Shown here: positions 52,438 to 61,100 of the stretch, in pieces
Layout: the number at the start of each line of letters is the position of its first letter
Position numbering within the stretch: position 1 is the first letter of the stretch
NCBI RefSeq assembly: GCF_010686685.1
Contig: NZ_JAAGWD010000001.1
Coordinates: 620,001 to 684,000 of the forward strand
Reading direction: 5' to 3'
Length of the DNA stretch: 64,000 nt
DNA from: Pontibacter burrus
GTDB taxonomy: Bacteria > Bacteroidota > Bacteroidia > Cytophagales > Hymenobacteraceae
Program-made: the position numbers and the translations under genes
The notes under the pieces: model-generated
Databases searched by the model: none
The model's input: the letters and a program-made list of their open reading frames with translations, nothing else
Told to the model about the DNA's origin: nothing

Positions 52438-54702
52438 ATGCGCCTTAATACTTCCATACGTTTGCTGTTGCTGCTTTTCGGGGCGCTGCAGGCGTTTGTA
52501 AGTATGGCGCAGGTGCCGGTGGGGGCATGGCAACAGCACGTGCCTTACCGCCAGGGCAAAGCCGTAACTATAGCCGGCGATAAAATTTACACTGTAGTAG
52601 ATCAGGGACTGTTTTATTACGACAAAGAGTTTAACCCCACCAAAGCCCTCACCAAGTCCGATGGCCTGCGCGAGCAGCAGATCAGTGCTCTTGGATATGA
52701 TGCACAAAGCAAAACGCTTGTAATTGCTTACGGCAACACCTATGTAGACCTGCTACAGGGAAATTCCATACACACCATCAGCGATATTTTCCGGAAGAAC
52801 CTGCCCGGCGAGAAAAAGATCAACCACATTTACACTGCCAACCGCACCGCTTACCTGAGCACAACCTTTGGCGTAGTAGTGCTGGATATTGCCCGCAAAG
52901 AAATCCGCGACACGTACAGCAACTTAGGCCCGAATGGCGAGCAGCTAAATATTCTGGCATCCACTATACACGACGGGCATTTGTACCTGGCCACAACTAT
53001 AGGCGTACTCAAAGGCAAACTGAACGGCCCCAACCTGCAGGATTTCCGCAACTGGCAGAACGTTACTGGCACGCTACCGCAAACTATAGCAACTATAGCC
53101 ACTTTTAACGGTGCTGTTTATGCAGGCACTGCAACTGGTTTATATAGGTTGAATGGTACAAGCTGGCAGCCTACAACTATAGCTCAGCCTATACAAACGC
53201 TGCAGCCAACTATAGATTATCTGACTATAAGCACACCAACCAGCGTACTGCTGCTTAACAACACTGGAACTATAGTTGAACTCTCGGATGAACTGCTTCA
53301 AGTGCCAAAAGATGCTGTAGCTGATGGTGCTATAGTTTGGGTAGCCGATGCGCAGGCCGGATTGATACAGAAAACGATAAACGGTGCTGCCACTATAGTT
53401 ACCCCAAGCGGACCTTATGCCGGAGATGCTTTTAGCCTGAAAGCCGAAGCCGGAAAACTGTTTGCCTTTGGGGGCAACTACAACGAGAACTATAGCCCTG
53501 CCGGTAATTCCAATGGCTTCAGCGTGTACGAGAACTATAGCTGGCAGAGCTACAACCGTTATACAGATACCAATTTCCCTGATGCAGTGCAGGACATAGT
53601 GGATGGCGTGTATGATGCAGGCACCGGTAAACTCTACCTGGCCTCATTAAAAAACGGGCTTATAGTTTGGGATGGCGAGAACTATACCAACTATAATAGC
53701 AGCAACAGTCCGCTGCAAAGCGCACTTAGCAACCCTGAAAATACGCCTGTAACAAGCATTGCTCGCGACCTTGATGGCACTATCTGGCTGGTTAACCCAA
53801 GCCGCAGAGCCATGGTGCCATCGCTATTTAGTCTTTCTCCTGATGGCGAACTGCGCGGCTATAGTTTAAATAGTATAGCAGATGGCACAGCGATAGAACA
53901 GGTACTGATTGACGACAACGGCTACAAATGGCTGACCAGTAGCAAGCCGAACAATGCCGGGGTTATAGTTTACGATGAGAAACAGCAGCGCACCAAAAGG
54001 CTAAGTACAGGCAGCGGCGCAGGTAATTTGCCGGGTGGGGCTGTCTATAGTTTGGCTAAAGACCAGAACGGCGATATCTGGGTGGGTACTAACCGGGGCG
54101 TGGCTGTTTTTTACAACCCATTCTCCGTTTTCGAATCACAAAGTTACGATGCGCATTTACCGATCATCGACCGCAGGCCTTTGCTGGAAGGGCAGCGCGT
54201 GTTAAGCATTGCTATAGATGGGGCCAACCGCAAATGGGTAGGAACCGATAACGGCCTCTGGCTTTTCGGGCCGGATGGCGACGAGCTCGTCCACCATTTT
54301 ACTACGCAGAACAGTCCGCTACCGTCAAATAACGTGCACAGCGTGGCCGTAGAGCACAAAACCGGGAATGTATTTGTTGCTACCGCAGCAGGCATTGCCT
54401 CGTACAGGGCCGGCGTAACTATAACTGAAGACACACCCGACTGCGCCATTGTTTTCCCGAACCCGGTGCGAAAGGAGTTTACCGGCCTGGTGGCCATTTC
54501 GAATCTTCCCAACAACGCCGAAGTAAGCATCACCGACATCAGCGGGAAATTGATCTATAAAACCAGAGCCACCGGTGGTACCGCCACCTGGAACGTGCGT
54601 GACTATAACGGCAAACGGGCAAAAGCGGGCGTCTACCTGGTGCTGAGCTCCGATGCTGATGGCAAGCAAACCTGTATCTCTAAAATAGCCGTACTGCAGT
54701 AA
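52438..54702 (+). CDS. porZ: PorZ-like beta-propeller protein of the type IX secretion system
   Basis: 754 residues: signal peptide (to about residue 24, VSMAQ), then VPVGAWQQHVPYRQGKAVTI, the N-terminal signature of PorZ. Two seven-bladed propellers of 'two-component regulator propeller' repeats follow (GDIWVGTNRGVAVF, NRKWVGTDNGLWLF, GYKWLTSSK). The C-terminal 75 residues (CAIVFPNPVRKEFTGLVAIS ... AGVYLVLSSDADG) are a T9SS sorting-domain fold. In Porphyromonas PorZ delivers anionic LPS to the attachment complex. RecO starts at the next base, so the two are co-transcribed. CTATAG words are unusually dense in this gene. Confidence 0.88.
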   Translation: MRLNTSIRLLLLLFGALQAFVSMAQVPVGAWQQHVPYRQGKAVTIAGDKIYTVVDQGLFYYDKEFNPTKALTKSDGLREQQISALGYDAQSKTLVIAYGNTYVDLLQGNSIHTISDIFRKNLPGEKKINHIYTANRTAYLSTTFGVVVLDIARKEIRDTYSNLGPNGEQLNILASTIHDGHLYLATTIGVLKGKLNGPNLQDFRNWQNVTGTLPQTIATIATFNGAVYAGTATGLYRLNGTSWQPTTIAQPIQTLQPTIDYLTISTPTSVLLLNNTGTIVELSDELLQVPKDAVADGAIVWVADAQAGLIQKTINGAATIVTPSGPYAGDAFSLKAEAGKLFAFGGNYNENYSPAGNSNGFSVYENYSWQSYNRYTDTNFPDAVQDIVDGVYDAGTGKLYLASLKNGLIVWDGENYTNYNSSNSPLQSALSNPENTPVTSIARDLDGTIWLVNPSRRAMVPSLFSLSPDGELRGYSLNSIADGTAIEQVLIDDNGYKWLTSSKPNNAGVIVYDEKQQRTKRLSTGSGAGNLPGGAVYSLAKDQNGDIWVGTNRGVAVFYNPFSVFESQSYDAHLPIIDRRPLLEGQRVLSIAIDGANRKWVGTDNGLWLFGPDGDELVHHFTTQNSPLPSNNVHSVAVEHKTGNVFVATAAGIASYRAGVTITEDTPDCAIVFPNPVRKEFTGLVAISNLPNNAEVSITDISGKLIYKTRATGGTATWNVRDYNGKRAKAGVYLVLSSDADGKQTCISKIAVLQ

Positions 54703-55416
54703 ATGCTGATCAAGACAAGGGGCGTTGTGCTCAACTACATCAAGTACCGGGAAACCTCCATTATTGCCCGCGTTTACACCGAGCAACTGGGGCTGCAATC
54801 GTACATCATCAACAGCGTACGCACACAGCGCAAAGGCTCCCGTATTGCCTTGTTCCAGCCGTTCACGCTCCTCGATATGGTAGTCTATACGTCCAAACAG
54901 GGCGGGCTTACGCGCATCTCTGAGTACAAGGCGGCCTATCCGTTCCATTCCATTCCGTTTGATATCCGGAAGAGCAGCATGGTGTTATTTTTGTCAGAGA
55001 TGGTAGCCCGTACGGTGAAGGAAGAGGAAGAGAACCCGCCACTGTTTCAGTTCCTGTACCAGGCTATAGTTGCTTTTGATGAGCTGGATCAGGGCTTCGA
55101 GAACTTTCACCTTGTTTTTCTGCTGCAACTTAGCCACCACCTGGGCTTTGGCCCGACTTCGGGTAAAGAGATTGTGGAGCAAGTGGCTTTCTCGGCAAAT
55201 GCACAATCGGCTTCGGCGGCGCCCACTGTACTGGCTTTGCAGGCTTACGAGGAGTATTTTGATGAACTGCTGAACGACCCAGCCCGCACCACCATTCCGA
55301 ACGGTCGTGTGCGCCGTGAACTGCTTTCGGTACTGGTGCGCTACTACCAACTGCACGTAGACCGCCTGGGCGAGATCAAATCGCTGGCTATACTTTCGGA
55401 AGTGCTTGGGGAATAA
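54703..55416 (+). CDS. recO: DNA repair protein RecO
   Basis: 237 residues. The N-terminal OB fold is TRGVVLNYIKYRETSIIARV YTEQLG-like, then the helical region (FPFDIRKSSMVLFLSEMV, LDQGFENFHLVFLLQLSHHL). The zinc-binding cysteines of some RecO proteins are absent, as is common in this phylum. RecO works with RecR to load RecA on SSB-coated DNA. Its ATG directly follows the porZ stop codon, with no spacer. Confidence 0.93.
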   Translation: MLIKTRGVVLNYIKYRETSIIARVYTEQLGLQSYIINSVRTQRKGSRIALFQPFTLLDMVVYTSKQGGLTRISEYKAAYPFHSIPFDIRKSSMVLFLSEMVARTVKEEEENPPLFQFLYQAIVAFDELDQGFENFHLVFLLQLSHHLGFGPTSGKEIVEQVAFSANAQSASAAPTVLALQAYEEYFDELLNDPARTTIPNGRVRRELLSVLVRYYQLHVDRLGEIKSLAILSEVLGE

Positions 55417-55420
55417 CTAT

Positions 55421-55460
55421 AAACAGAAAGGGCGATACTGATGTACCGCCCTTTCTGTTT
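55421..55460. terminator. Bidirectional terminator after recO
   Basis: A 14-bp stem, AAACAGAAAGGGCG pairing with CGCCCTTTCTGTTT, with a 12-nt loop. Confidence 0.92.
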
Positions 55461-55478
55461 GCTTTAAACTATAGGTTT

Positions 55479-56033
55479 TTACTTTTTGCCTGGCTTCTTG
55501 CTTATGGCTTCGAGGTTAAAGATCAGCACCGTGTTGCCCGGTACCGAACCGCCGCCAAAAGGCCCGTAAGCCAAGTGGGATGGAATAAACAGGATTGCCT
55601 CGCCGCCTACATTCATTTTCTGAATACCTTCTACCATACCATCGATCACAGCGTTTTTCTCTACTACAAAATTCAGCAGTTTTGCTCTGCTATAAGATGA
55701 GTCGAAAATAATGTTGCTGAGATACTTGCCCACATAGTGCACCGATACCGAATCGCCGGCCTCAATCTTTGCACCTTCACCTTCAATCACGTTCAGGAAG
55801 TACAAACCGGACTCAGAGCGTTGCACAGCCAGGGTGTCGATGTTATTATCGCGGAAATACTTGCGAATAGCAGCCTCATCCCTTACTTTCTGTGCTTCCA
55901 CATCAAAGTAGAAAGGGTCGTTTTTGTCTGCAGCGCAGGACGCCAACGATACCACGGCAAATACTAAAAGCAGGCTCTGAAGCAGGCCGTTGCTTTTAAA
56001 GAACCTTCTGGTTAGGGTGTGTAAGGTACTCAT
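55479..56033 (-). CDS. FKBP-type peptidyl-prolyl isomerase lipoprotein (single domain)
   Basis: 184 residues. Lipobox SLASC (Cys33) after a hydrophobic stretch. The FKBP domain spans about 85-180: GDSVSVHYVGKYLSNIIFDSSY, VIDGMVEGIQKMNVGGEAIL, FIPSHLAYGPFGGGSVPGNT. It catalyses proline isomerisation during folding of secreted proteins, anchored to a membrane by lipid. It resembles GldI-type gliding-associated FKBPs, but this is not certain. It lies 28 nt downstream of a second FKBP lipoprotein gene, likely in one operon. Confidence 0.88.
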   Translation of the reverse strand: MSTLHTLTRRFFKSNGLLQSLLLVFAVVSLASCAADKNDPFYFDVEAQKVRDEAAIRKYFRDNNIDTLAVQRSESGLYFLNVIEGEGAKIEAGDSVSVHYVGKYLSNIIFDSSYSRAKLLNFVVEKNAVIDGMVEGIQKMNVGGEAILFIPSHLAYGPFGGGSVPGNTVLIFNLEAISKKPGKK

Positions 56034-56061
56034 AGCTTAAAGGTATTGATTTAAATCTAAA

Positions 56062-57027
56062 TTACTTAACGTCCAGCAGCTCCACATCGAAGCGAAGTAC
56101 AGAGTTAGCCGGCATGTCCGGACCACGGTCCTGGGCACCATAAGCTAACGGCGAAGGGATAAGTAAAATTGCTTCGCTGCCTTCTTTTAGCTGCGCAATA
56201 GCATCATCCCAGCCTTTAATAACCTGGCCCTGGCCAAGAATAAACTCAAATGGCTTGCCATTAGACATTGGATTAGTGCGGGATGCATCAAACTCTCTGC
56301 CATCCAGGAAAGTGCCTTTGTAGTGCACCGCTACTGTATTGCCTGCTTTTGGCTGCTGGCCTTTACCTGCCTTGGTTACGATATAGTATACGCCCGACTC
56401 AGTTTTTTGAGCGTTCTGCAGGTTGTTCTCTTTCATGTATGCCTGGATCTTGGCATCATCGGTTTTCAGCTGGCCTTCAGCTTCTACGCGTGCTTTTTCC
56501 ATCTGCTCCTGCATCATTTTCTCAAAATCAGCTTCAGCTTCTTCTCTCGACTGTATTTTCTCCATGTTGATGAAGAACGTTAACTGAGAACCCGACTTAA
56601 TGAACGGAGGCAGTGGCTGACCAAAAGTCTGTGCAAACAGAGAATCAGCATTGATCTTGAACACACCGCTGTCGCCAGGGGCCATCATGGCAAGTGCTGT
56701 TTCCAGGCCGCCTTTCATAGATGGCTGCATAAGCGGTAGCACGATTGGCATTTTAGGGCCTTGTGTGCGGGTATCAGCAAAAGTAGAGTCTTCGGAGTTT
56801 TTGATAGCCCAGTGGAATGTTACAACCTGACCGATTTTAGCGCCAGTGCTGTCGGCAGGATTTACCTGGCCTTTGTTCTCATACTCGCTACCATCTTTTT
56901 TGGCGAAGATCTTATAGTTCAGGCCATCAGCCGTAGTATAAAACTCATCATTGTTGGTTTTGTTGCAGGCCTGCACCATTACGGCACCAGCTACTATAGG
57001 CAACAGGAATTTGATTTTAGATAACAT
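56062..57027 (-). CDS. FKBP-type peptidyl-prolyl isomerase lipoprotein (two FKBP-like regions)
   Basis: 321 residues, lipobox MVQAC (Cys21). The N-terminal region (35-150) looks like a degenerate FKBP domain (GQVVTFHWAIKNSEDSTFAD, MKGGLETALAMMAPGDSGVF, QPLPPFIKSGSQLTFFINME). A charged helix (MMQEQMEKARVEAEGQLKTD) links it to a complete C-terminal FKBP domain (AGNTVAVHYKGTFLDGREFD, VIKGWDDAIAQLKEGSEAIL, LIPSPLAYGAQDRGPDMPAN). It is a periplasmic folding factor of Mip/FkpA-like layout. NrnA-like and FKBP genes flank it on the same strand. Confidence 0.88.
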   Translation of the reverse strand: MLSKIKFLLPIVAGAVMVQACNKTNNDEFYTTADGLNYKIFAKKDGSEYENKGQVNPADSTGAKIGQVVTFHWAIKNSEDSTFADTRTQGPKMPIVLPLMQPSMKGGLETALAMMAPGDSGVFKINADSLFAQTFGQPLPPFIKSGSQLTFFINMEKIQSREEAEADFEKMMQEQMEKARVEAEGQLKTDDAKIQAYMKENNLQNAQKTESGVYYIVTKAGKGQQPKAGNTVAVHYKGTFLDGREFDASRTNPMSNGKPFEFILGQGQVIKGWDDAIAQLKEGSEAILLIPSPLAYGAQDRGPDMPANSVLRFDVELLDVK

Positions 57028-57049
57028 TGATTGTTAAGGTTAGTTTTTC

Positions 57050-58075
57050 TTAAATAACTTGAGCTGCAGCGTACAGCTGCTCTTTATATTGTGGCAGCAG
57101 GCTTTCGAATTTAGCTACCGTTGCTTCCAGCGTGTCCAGAGATATACCGCCGGCTGCGTTTTTGTGGCCACCACCGTTAAAATGGGCTCTTGCAAACTCA
57201 TTAGCCGAGAAATCGCCCACCGACCTGAACGACATTTTAACAGCCTGCGAACGATCGATGATAAGAGCGGCAAAAACAATGCCTTCAATAGATAGCGCAT
57301 AGTTTACAAGCCCCTCGGTATCGCCGGTTTTGGAGTCGTAGGCCTTTAGTTCTTCGGCGGTAATGGCAAAATAGGCGGTATTGTACTCGCGTAGCACTAC
57401 CAGTTTTTCTTTCAGCGCATACCCTAAAAAGCGCAGGCGCAGTTCAGAGGAGCTGTCATAAATCAGGCGGTGTATGTTTGATGTTTTTACCCCCACATTC
57501 AGCAGATCGGCAATGATCAGGTGCACATTCGGCGAGGTGCTTGGGTGGCGGAAGGAACCGGTGTCGGTCATGATACCAGCATACAGGCACTCGCCTATAT
57601 TGGTATCAATCATATCGCCATCGCCCATCGCCTTAATCAGATCATACACAATCTCGGCGGTGGCGGCTGCATTCGTGTTCGAAAACTGAATATCGGCAAA
57701 GTCTTCGGGCTGCAGATGATGGTCTACCAGTACTTTGGTGCCTTTGGCATTGCGTACATAGTCGCCCAGCTCGTTTATGCGCGAAAGGTTTGAGAAATCA
57801 AGGCAGAAAATCACCTGCGACTCAGCAATGATGCGCTGCACCAGTTCGTCGTTTTTTTCAGAGTAAATGATCACTTCTTCGTTCCCATGCATCCAGTTCA
57901 GGAAGTTCGGGTAATCAGAAGGCGTAACCACAGTAACACGGTGCCCTTTCTTTTTGAGATAGCCTGCAAGACCTAACGACGACCCCAGCGCATCGGCATC
58001 TGGTTTGTGGTGTGTGGTGATCATCACCTCTTTAGGTTCTTTCAGAAGCTCTTTAAGAGCGCTTACATCATACAT
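57050..58075 (-). CDS. nrnA: DHH/DHHA1 phosphoesterase (NrnA-like oligoribonuclease/pAp phosphatase)
   Basis: 341 residues. The DHH domain carries THHKPDADALGSSLGLAGYL (motif I), CLDFSN (motif II), VDHH (DHH motif III) and MTDTGSFRHPST (motif IV). The C-terminal DHHA1 domain contains FRSVGDFSANEFARAHFNGG and GGGHKNAAGG. These enzymes hydrolyse nanoRNA and 3'-phosphoadenosine 5'-phosphate. It lies 22 nt upstream of the two-domain FKBP gene on the same strand. Confidence 0.93.
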   Translation of the reverse strand: MYDVSALKELLKEPKEVMITTHHKPDADALGSSLGLAGYLKKKGHRVTVVTPSDYPNFLNWMHGNEEVIIYSEKNDELVQRIIAESQVIFCLDFSNLSRINELGDYVRNAKGTKVLVDHHLQPEDFADIQFSNTNAAATAEIVYDLIKAMGDGDMIDTNIGECLYAGIMTDTGSFRHPSTSPNVHLIIADLLNVGVKTSNIHRLIYDSSSELRLRFLGYALKEKLVVLREYNTAYFAITAEELKAYDSKTGDTEGLVNYALSIEGIVFAALIIDRSQAVKMSFRSVGDFSANEFARAHFNGGGHKNAAGGISLDTLEATVAKFESLLPQYKEQLYAAAQVI

Positions 58076-58235
58076 ATGTTAAGTATAATTCCGCTGAGTA
58101 ATAGGGAAATAAGCTGCGAATTTCTGAAGAAATAACTTCTAAAACAATAAACAGGCTGCTTAGGCCAAAAAGTTAACCCTTCTGGTGCCCGCAAAGTATA
58201 GCTGTAAATTATAGTATAATTCAGTATAAAACTAC

Positions 58236-58243
58236 TAATTTTG
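58236..58243 (+). promoter_or_regulatory. Promoter -7 element of ndk (TAATTTTG)
   Basis: TAATTTTG matches TAnnTTTG and lies 43 nt before the ndk ATG, a normal leader length. Confidence 0.55.
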
Positions 58244-58285
58244 CGCCCGTAAAACAGAAACAAACATTTAAATAAAAGACATACC

Positions 58286-58705
58286 ATGGCAGGAAACATC
58301 ACATTTACCATGATAAAGCCAGATGCAGTAGCTGATAACCACATTGGCGGCATCACTAAAATGATTGAAGAAGGCGGATTCCGTATTGTAGCGATGAAAA
58401 AGACAAGACTGTCTGAGGAGCGCGCCGGTAAATTTTACGAAGTACACAAAGAGCGTCCGTTCTATGGCGATCTGGTAAAGTACATGTCATCAGGCCCTAT
58501 CGTGGCTATGATCCTGGAGAAAGACAACGCTGTGGAAGATTTCCGTAAGCTGATTGGTGCTACTAACCCTGCGCAGGCTGAGGAAGGTACTATCCGTAAG
58601 GTTTATGCCAAGTCTATTGAGGCAAACGCTGTTCACGGTTCTGACTCTGATGAGAACGCTCAGATTGAAGGTGACTTCTTCTTCTCTGCTGACGAGCGTT
58701 TCTAA
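58286..58705 (+). CDS. ndk: Nucleoside diphosphate kinase
   Basis: 139 residues, standard length. TMIKPDAV at the N-terminus, [35 protein letters not shown] and the phosphoacceptor His117 in [12 protein letters not shown]. It balances NTP pools by transferring the gamma phosphate through a phosphohistidine. Monocistronic, with promoter and terminator visible. Codon usage is typical of a highly expressed gene, and no CTATAG word lies inside. Confidence 0.98.
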   Translation: MAGNITFTMIKPDAVADNHIGGITKMIEEGGFRIVAMKKTRLSEERAGKFYEVHKERPFYGDLVKYMSSGPIVAMILEKDNAVEDFRKLIGATNPAQAEEGTIRKVYAKSIEANAVHGSDSDENAQIEGDFFFSADERF

Positions 58706-58732
58706 GCAAAAGAATACTTATTGATTTGGAAG

Positions 58733-58767
58733 ATCCCGTTGGAGCATGGCTCTGGCGGGATTTTTTA
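58733..58767 (+). terminator. Terminator of ndk
   Basis: ATCCCG..TGGAGC pairs with GCTCTG..CGGGAT (one G-T pair), followed by TTTTTT. Confidence 0.88.
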
Positions 58768-58808
58768 TTGCTGTAAACTATAGCATACCACAAACTATAG
58801 ACTATAAA

Positions 58809-58844
58809 CAAACGGCCGGTTCCTGTTCAGGAGCCGGCCGTTTG
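58809..58844 (-). terminator. Terminator of the LysM gene
   Basis: CAAACGGCCGG..TCC pairs with GGA..CCGGCCGTTTG; very GC-rich stem located 16 nt beyond the LysM stop codon. Confidence 0.85.
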
Positions 58845-58859
58845 CATGTTTAAGTTCTG

Positions 58860-59171
58860 TTAGTCTCTCGGAATCGTTAACTTCTGACCTGGTTTTATAA
58901 GGTCCGGGTTATCGCCGATAGTTGTTTTATTTGCGTTGTAAATCTTGGTCCAGGCGTTGGCATTGCCGTACTGGCGCTGCGCAATTTTAGACAATGAGTC
59001 GCCGGACTTAACAGTATAAGTATCCTGGCTTGTGCCCGTAACATTCTGCTGATTGGTTGATGCAGTAGTGCCTTGTGTTGGCTGACCAGGCATCTGGTTC
59101 ATTTTTGGTGTACCTGTTGGTTGTTTAGCAGGCTCTTCCTTTCCCTTCTTTAAAAAATCAAACAATCCCAT
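58860..59171 (-). CDS. Small LysM-domain protein without signal peptide
   Basis: 103 residues. MGLFDFLKKGKEEP at the N-terminus lacks any secretion signal; residues 15-50 are Gln/Thr/Pro-rich and disordered; the C-terminal 52 residues form one LysM domain (TYTVKSGDSLSKIAQRQYGN ... LIKPGQKLTIPRD). The N-terminal MGLFDF and the LysM end are like YgaU/Kbp of E. coli, a cytoplasmic potassium-binding protein, but the BON domain of Kbp is missing. Peptidoglycan binding would need export by another route. Confidence 0.85.
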   Translation of the reverse strand: MGLFDFLKKGKEEPAKQPTGTPKMNQMPGQPTQGTTASTNQQNVTGTSQDTYTVKSGDSLSKIAQRQYGNANAWTKIYNANKTTIGDNPDLIKPGQKLTIPRD

Positions 59172-59354
59172 AGTAAAATATTTAGTGTTAAACTCCTTCG
59201 TTAAGGTGCATCCTTACTTAAGGCTGCATAAAATAAATACGCCTTTGCGCTTGGTTTGTTGTTTATGTAATTGTGCTACAGGGTGGTTTTGGGTATCAAC
59301 TTTAAAGGGAAAGGGAACGTAGGTAAAGCACAGGCTTTGCAGAAGCGGGCCTTG

Positions 59355-59362
59355 TAAATTTG
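59355..59362 (+). promoter_or_regulatory. Promoter -7 element (TAAATTTG)
   Basis: TAAATTTG matches TAnnTTTG, with a TTTG 16 nt upstream (59335-59338) as a possible -33 element. It lies 22 nt before the ATG at 59384. Confidence 0.55.
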
Positions 59363-59383
59363 CCAAACATACAACTAAAGACT

Positions 59384-59809
59384 ATGAAAATTACAAGTGT
59401 GAACACGAACCCTTTGTCGGGTTTTATGAAAACAGCCTTAACCATGCTGCTGGCTATAGTGCTGGTAAGCTGCGGAGGTGATAAAGCAGGTACAGAAAGC
59501 ATGTTATCAGGCACGAGCAGCAAAACCTGGAAAGCTAAAAAGGAAACCAATGCTGCCGGCGACAAAGATAAACTGACAGATGCTGAAAAGGAGCAGAACA
59601 TACAGTTTTATGCTGATGGTCGCTTTGCAATGGGTGGCGCCAGTACCCTGCAAACGGGTACCTGGAACTACGATCAGGCTGCTAAAAAGCTGACGTTGCA
59701 GTTTGAAAATCAGGATATGACTGAGAATTTTGATGTACTGAAGCTGAGTGATAAGGAGCTTCGCCTGAGAGCCGGAGATGGTTCTGAAATGATAATGGAA
59801 GCAGAATAA
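59384..59809 (+). CDS. Small lipoprotein, lipocalin-like
   Basis: 141 residues from the ATG at 59384 (MKITSVNTNPLSGFMKTALT); an internal ATG at 59426 gives a more compact signal peptide and may be the true start. Lipobox AIVLVSC places the lipidated Cys at residue 30 of the longer form. The mature domain reads like the lipocalin-like stress proteins of Bacteroidota: a Trp-containing start (SKTWKAKKETNAAG), FYADGRFAMGGASTLQTGTW, KKLTLQFE and LKLSDKELRLRAGDG. Probable periplasmic or outer-membrane lipoprotein; ligand unknown. Confidence 0.75.
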   Translation: MKITSVNTNPLSGFMKTALTMLLAIVLVSCGGDKAGTESMLSGTSSKTWKAKKETNAAGDKDKLTDAEKEQNIQFYADGRFAMGGASTLQTGTWNYDQAAKKLTLQFENQDMTENFDVLKLSDKELRLRAGDGSEMIMEAE

Positions 59810-59834
59810 CGAAGCGAACTATAGATTGAATGAG

Positions 59835-59858
59835 AAAGCCGGCTTATAAACCGGCTTT
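59835..59858. terminator. Compact bidirectional terminator overlapping the MFS stop codon
   Basis: AAAGCCGG pairs with CCGGCTTT, with a T run on the plus strand. The stop codon of the minus-strand MFS gene (59844-59846) lies in the loop. Confidence 0.88.
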
Positions 59859-61015
59859 TTTATTGTCCAGAAGCTGCCTGAGCGAAAGCAAGCCCAAAAC
59901 AGGGCCAATTAAGAGCAGTGCAAAAGCAAGCGGCAACGGGATCAACTTTAAAAGCAGCGTGGTAAACTGGATACTGACTATAGTGAGCGCAAAGCCAATA
60001 CACACAACTACCGTAAGGGCAGTGCCTACCAGGTGCTGTGGAGCCGTGCGGGCATTTAAGGCCGAGAACTGAGGCGAATCGCCGGCCACAACCACACCCC
60101 AGAACACCAGGAACGGAATGATAACTATAGTTGAGCTTACATTGAGCAAAAAAACAGCAGCCAGGCAGCACAAACCGGAAAGCAGCAACTGTACAAAAGC
60201 AACCTTCGCACTGCCAAACCACTGCGACAAATACCCGCCTCCAACACAGCCTACTGCACCTGCCGCAATTACCATAAACTATAGCATGAGATTTCTGTAG
60301 TAGTAAGCTGCGGTAAACTATAGGCCAGAATAACCGGCACAAAAGCCCAGAAAGTATACAGCTCCCACATATGCCCGAAGTACCCAATCGCCGACGCCCT
60401 GAACTCTCTTACTTTAAATACCTGCAGCATATTTCGGGCATCGAAACTGGCGCCTTTGCGCAGGTTTGGCCCATCAGGAACGAGCAGATACATCGTTATG
60501 CCACCAACAGCAGCCAACCCGCTTATAGTCAGTAAAATGGTTTGCCAATGCAGGCCGGTACCTAAAGTGCGTAATAAATGCGGAAATGCCGTACCCAGCA
60601 CAAGTGCCCCTACCAGGTAGCCAATTGCTTTACCCAGGTTGCTGTTATACCAGCTGGCCGCTATTTTCATGCCTACGGGATAAACACCTGCCAGTAAAAA
60701 GCCGGTTACCACTCGTAGCAGAAGTATAGTTGTAAAACTGGTGGGCAGGAAAACCAGTAAGGCATTAGCTGCCGCACCAGCCACTGCGCACAGCATAAAC
60801 AGTAAACGCGGCGATACCCTATCGGCCAGTGACAGAACGGCAAAGCAAAGGGTACCAACTATAAATCCTAACTGCACCGACGAGGTGATCAGTCCCAACG
60901 CGCCCTGTTCCAGGTTAAGCTCCTTCTGCAGCTCCGGCAATACCGCATTACCCGCAAACCACAAAGCCGTGCCCGCAAACTGGGTAAAAACAATAATAGG
61001 CAGAATGCGACGCAT
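59844..61015 (-). pseudogene. MFS transporter broken by a single-base frameshift
   Basis: The N-terminal two thirds (61015 to 60269, starting MRRILPIIVFTQFAGTALWF) encode eight helices of an MFS permease with the loop VLSLADRVSPR and end abruptly at TTEISCYSLW. The C-terminal third (from 60275, MVIAAGAVGCVGGGYLSQWF) continues the fold in another frame. Adding one T to the TTT run at 60276-60278 gives ISCYSFMVIAAGAV and restores a continuous protein of about 390 residues. The break sits in a CTATAGTTT word. It could be a true inactivation, a phase-variable or strain-specific mutation, or a sequencing error. Substrate unknown. Confidence 0.85.
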
Positions 61016-61022
61016 TTTTTGA

Positions 61023-61100
61023 GTTAGAAAGTTAGAAAGTTAAAAAGTTAAGCTGTAGAAGAAAACAACTTTCTAACTTATACTTTTCTAACTTTCTAAC
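61023..61100. repeat. Inverted GTTAGAAA micro-repeat between MFS and hydrolase genes
   Basis: GTTAGAAAGTTAGAAAGT (61023-61040) pairs with ACTTTTCTAACTTTCTAAC (61082-61100) with one bulge; further copies of GTTAGAAA/TTTCTAAC lie between. It may act as the hydrolase terminator; its right arm overlaps the hydrolase stop codon. Confidence 0.75.

Noticed and set aside
59860..60387. 175-codon frame inside the MFS gene as a separate gene
   Set aside because: It is a shifted reading of the same transporter region, with Cys/Arg/Gly-rich non-membrane composition.
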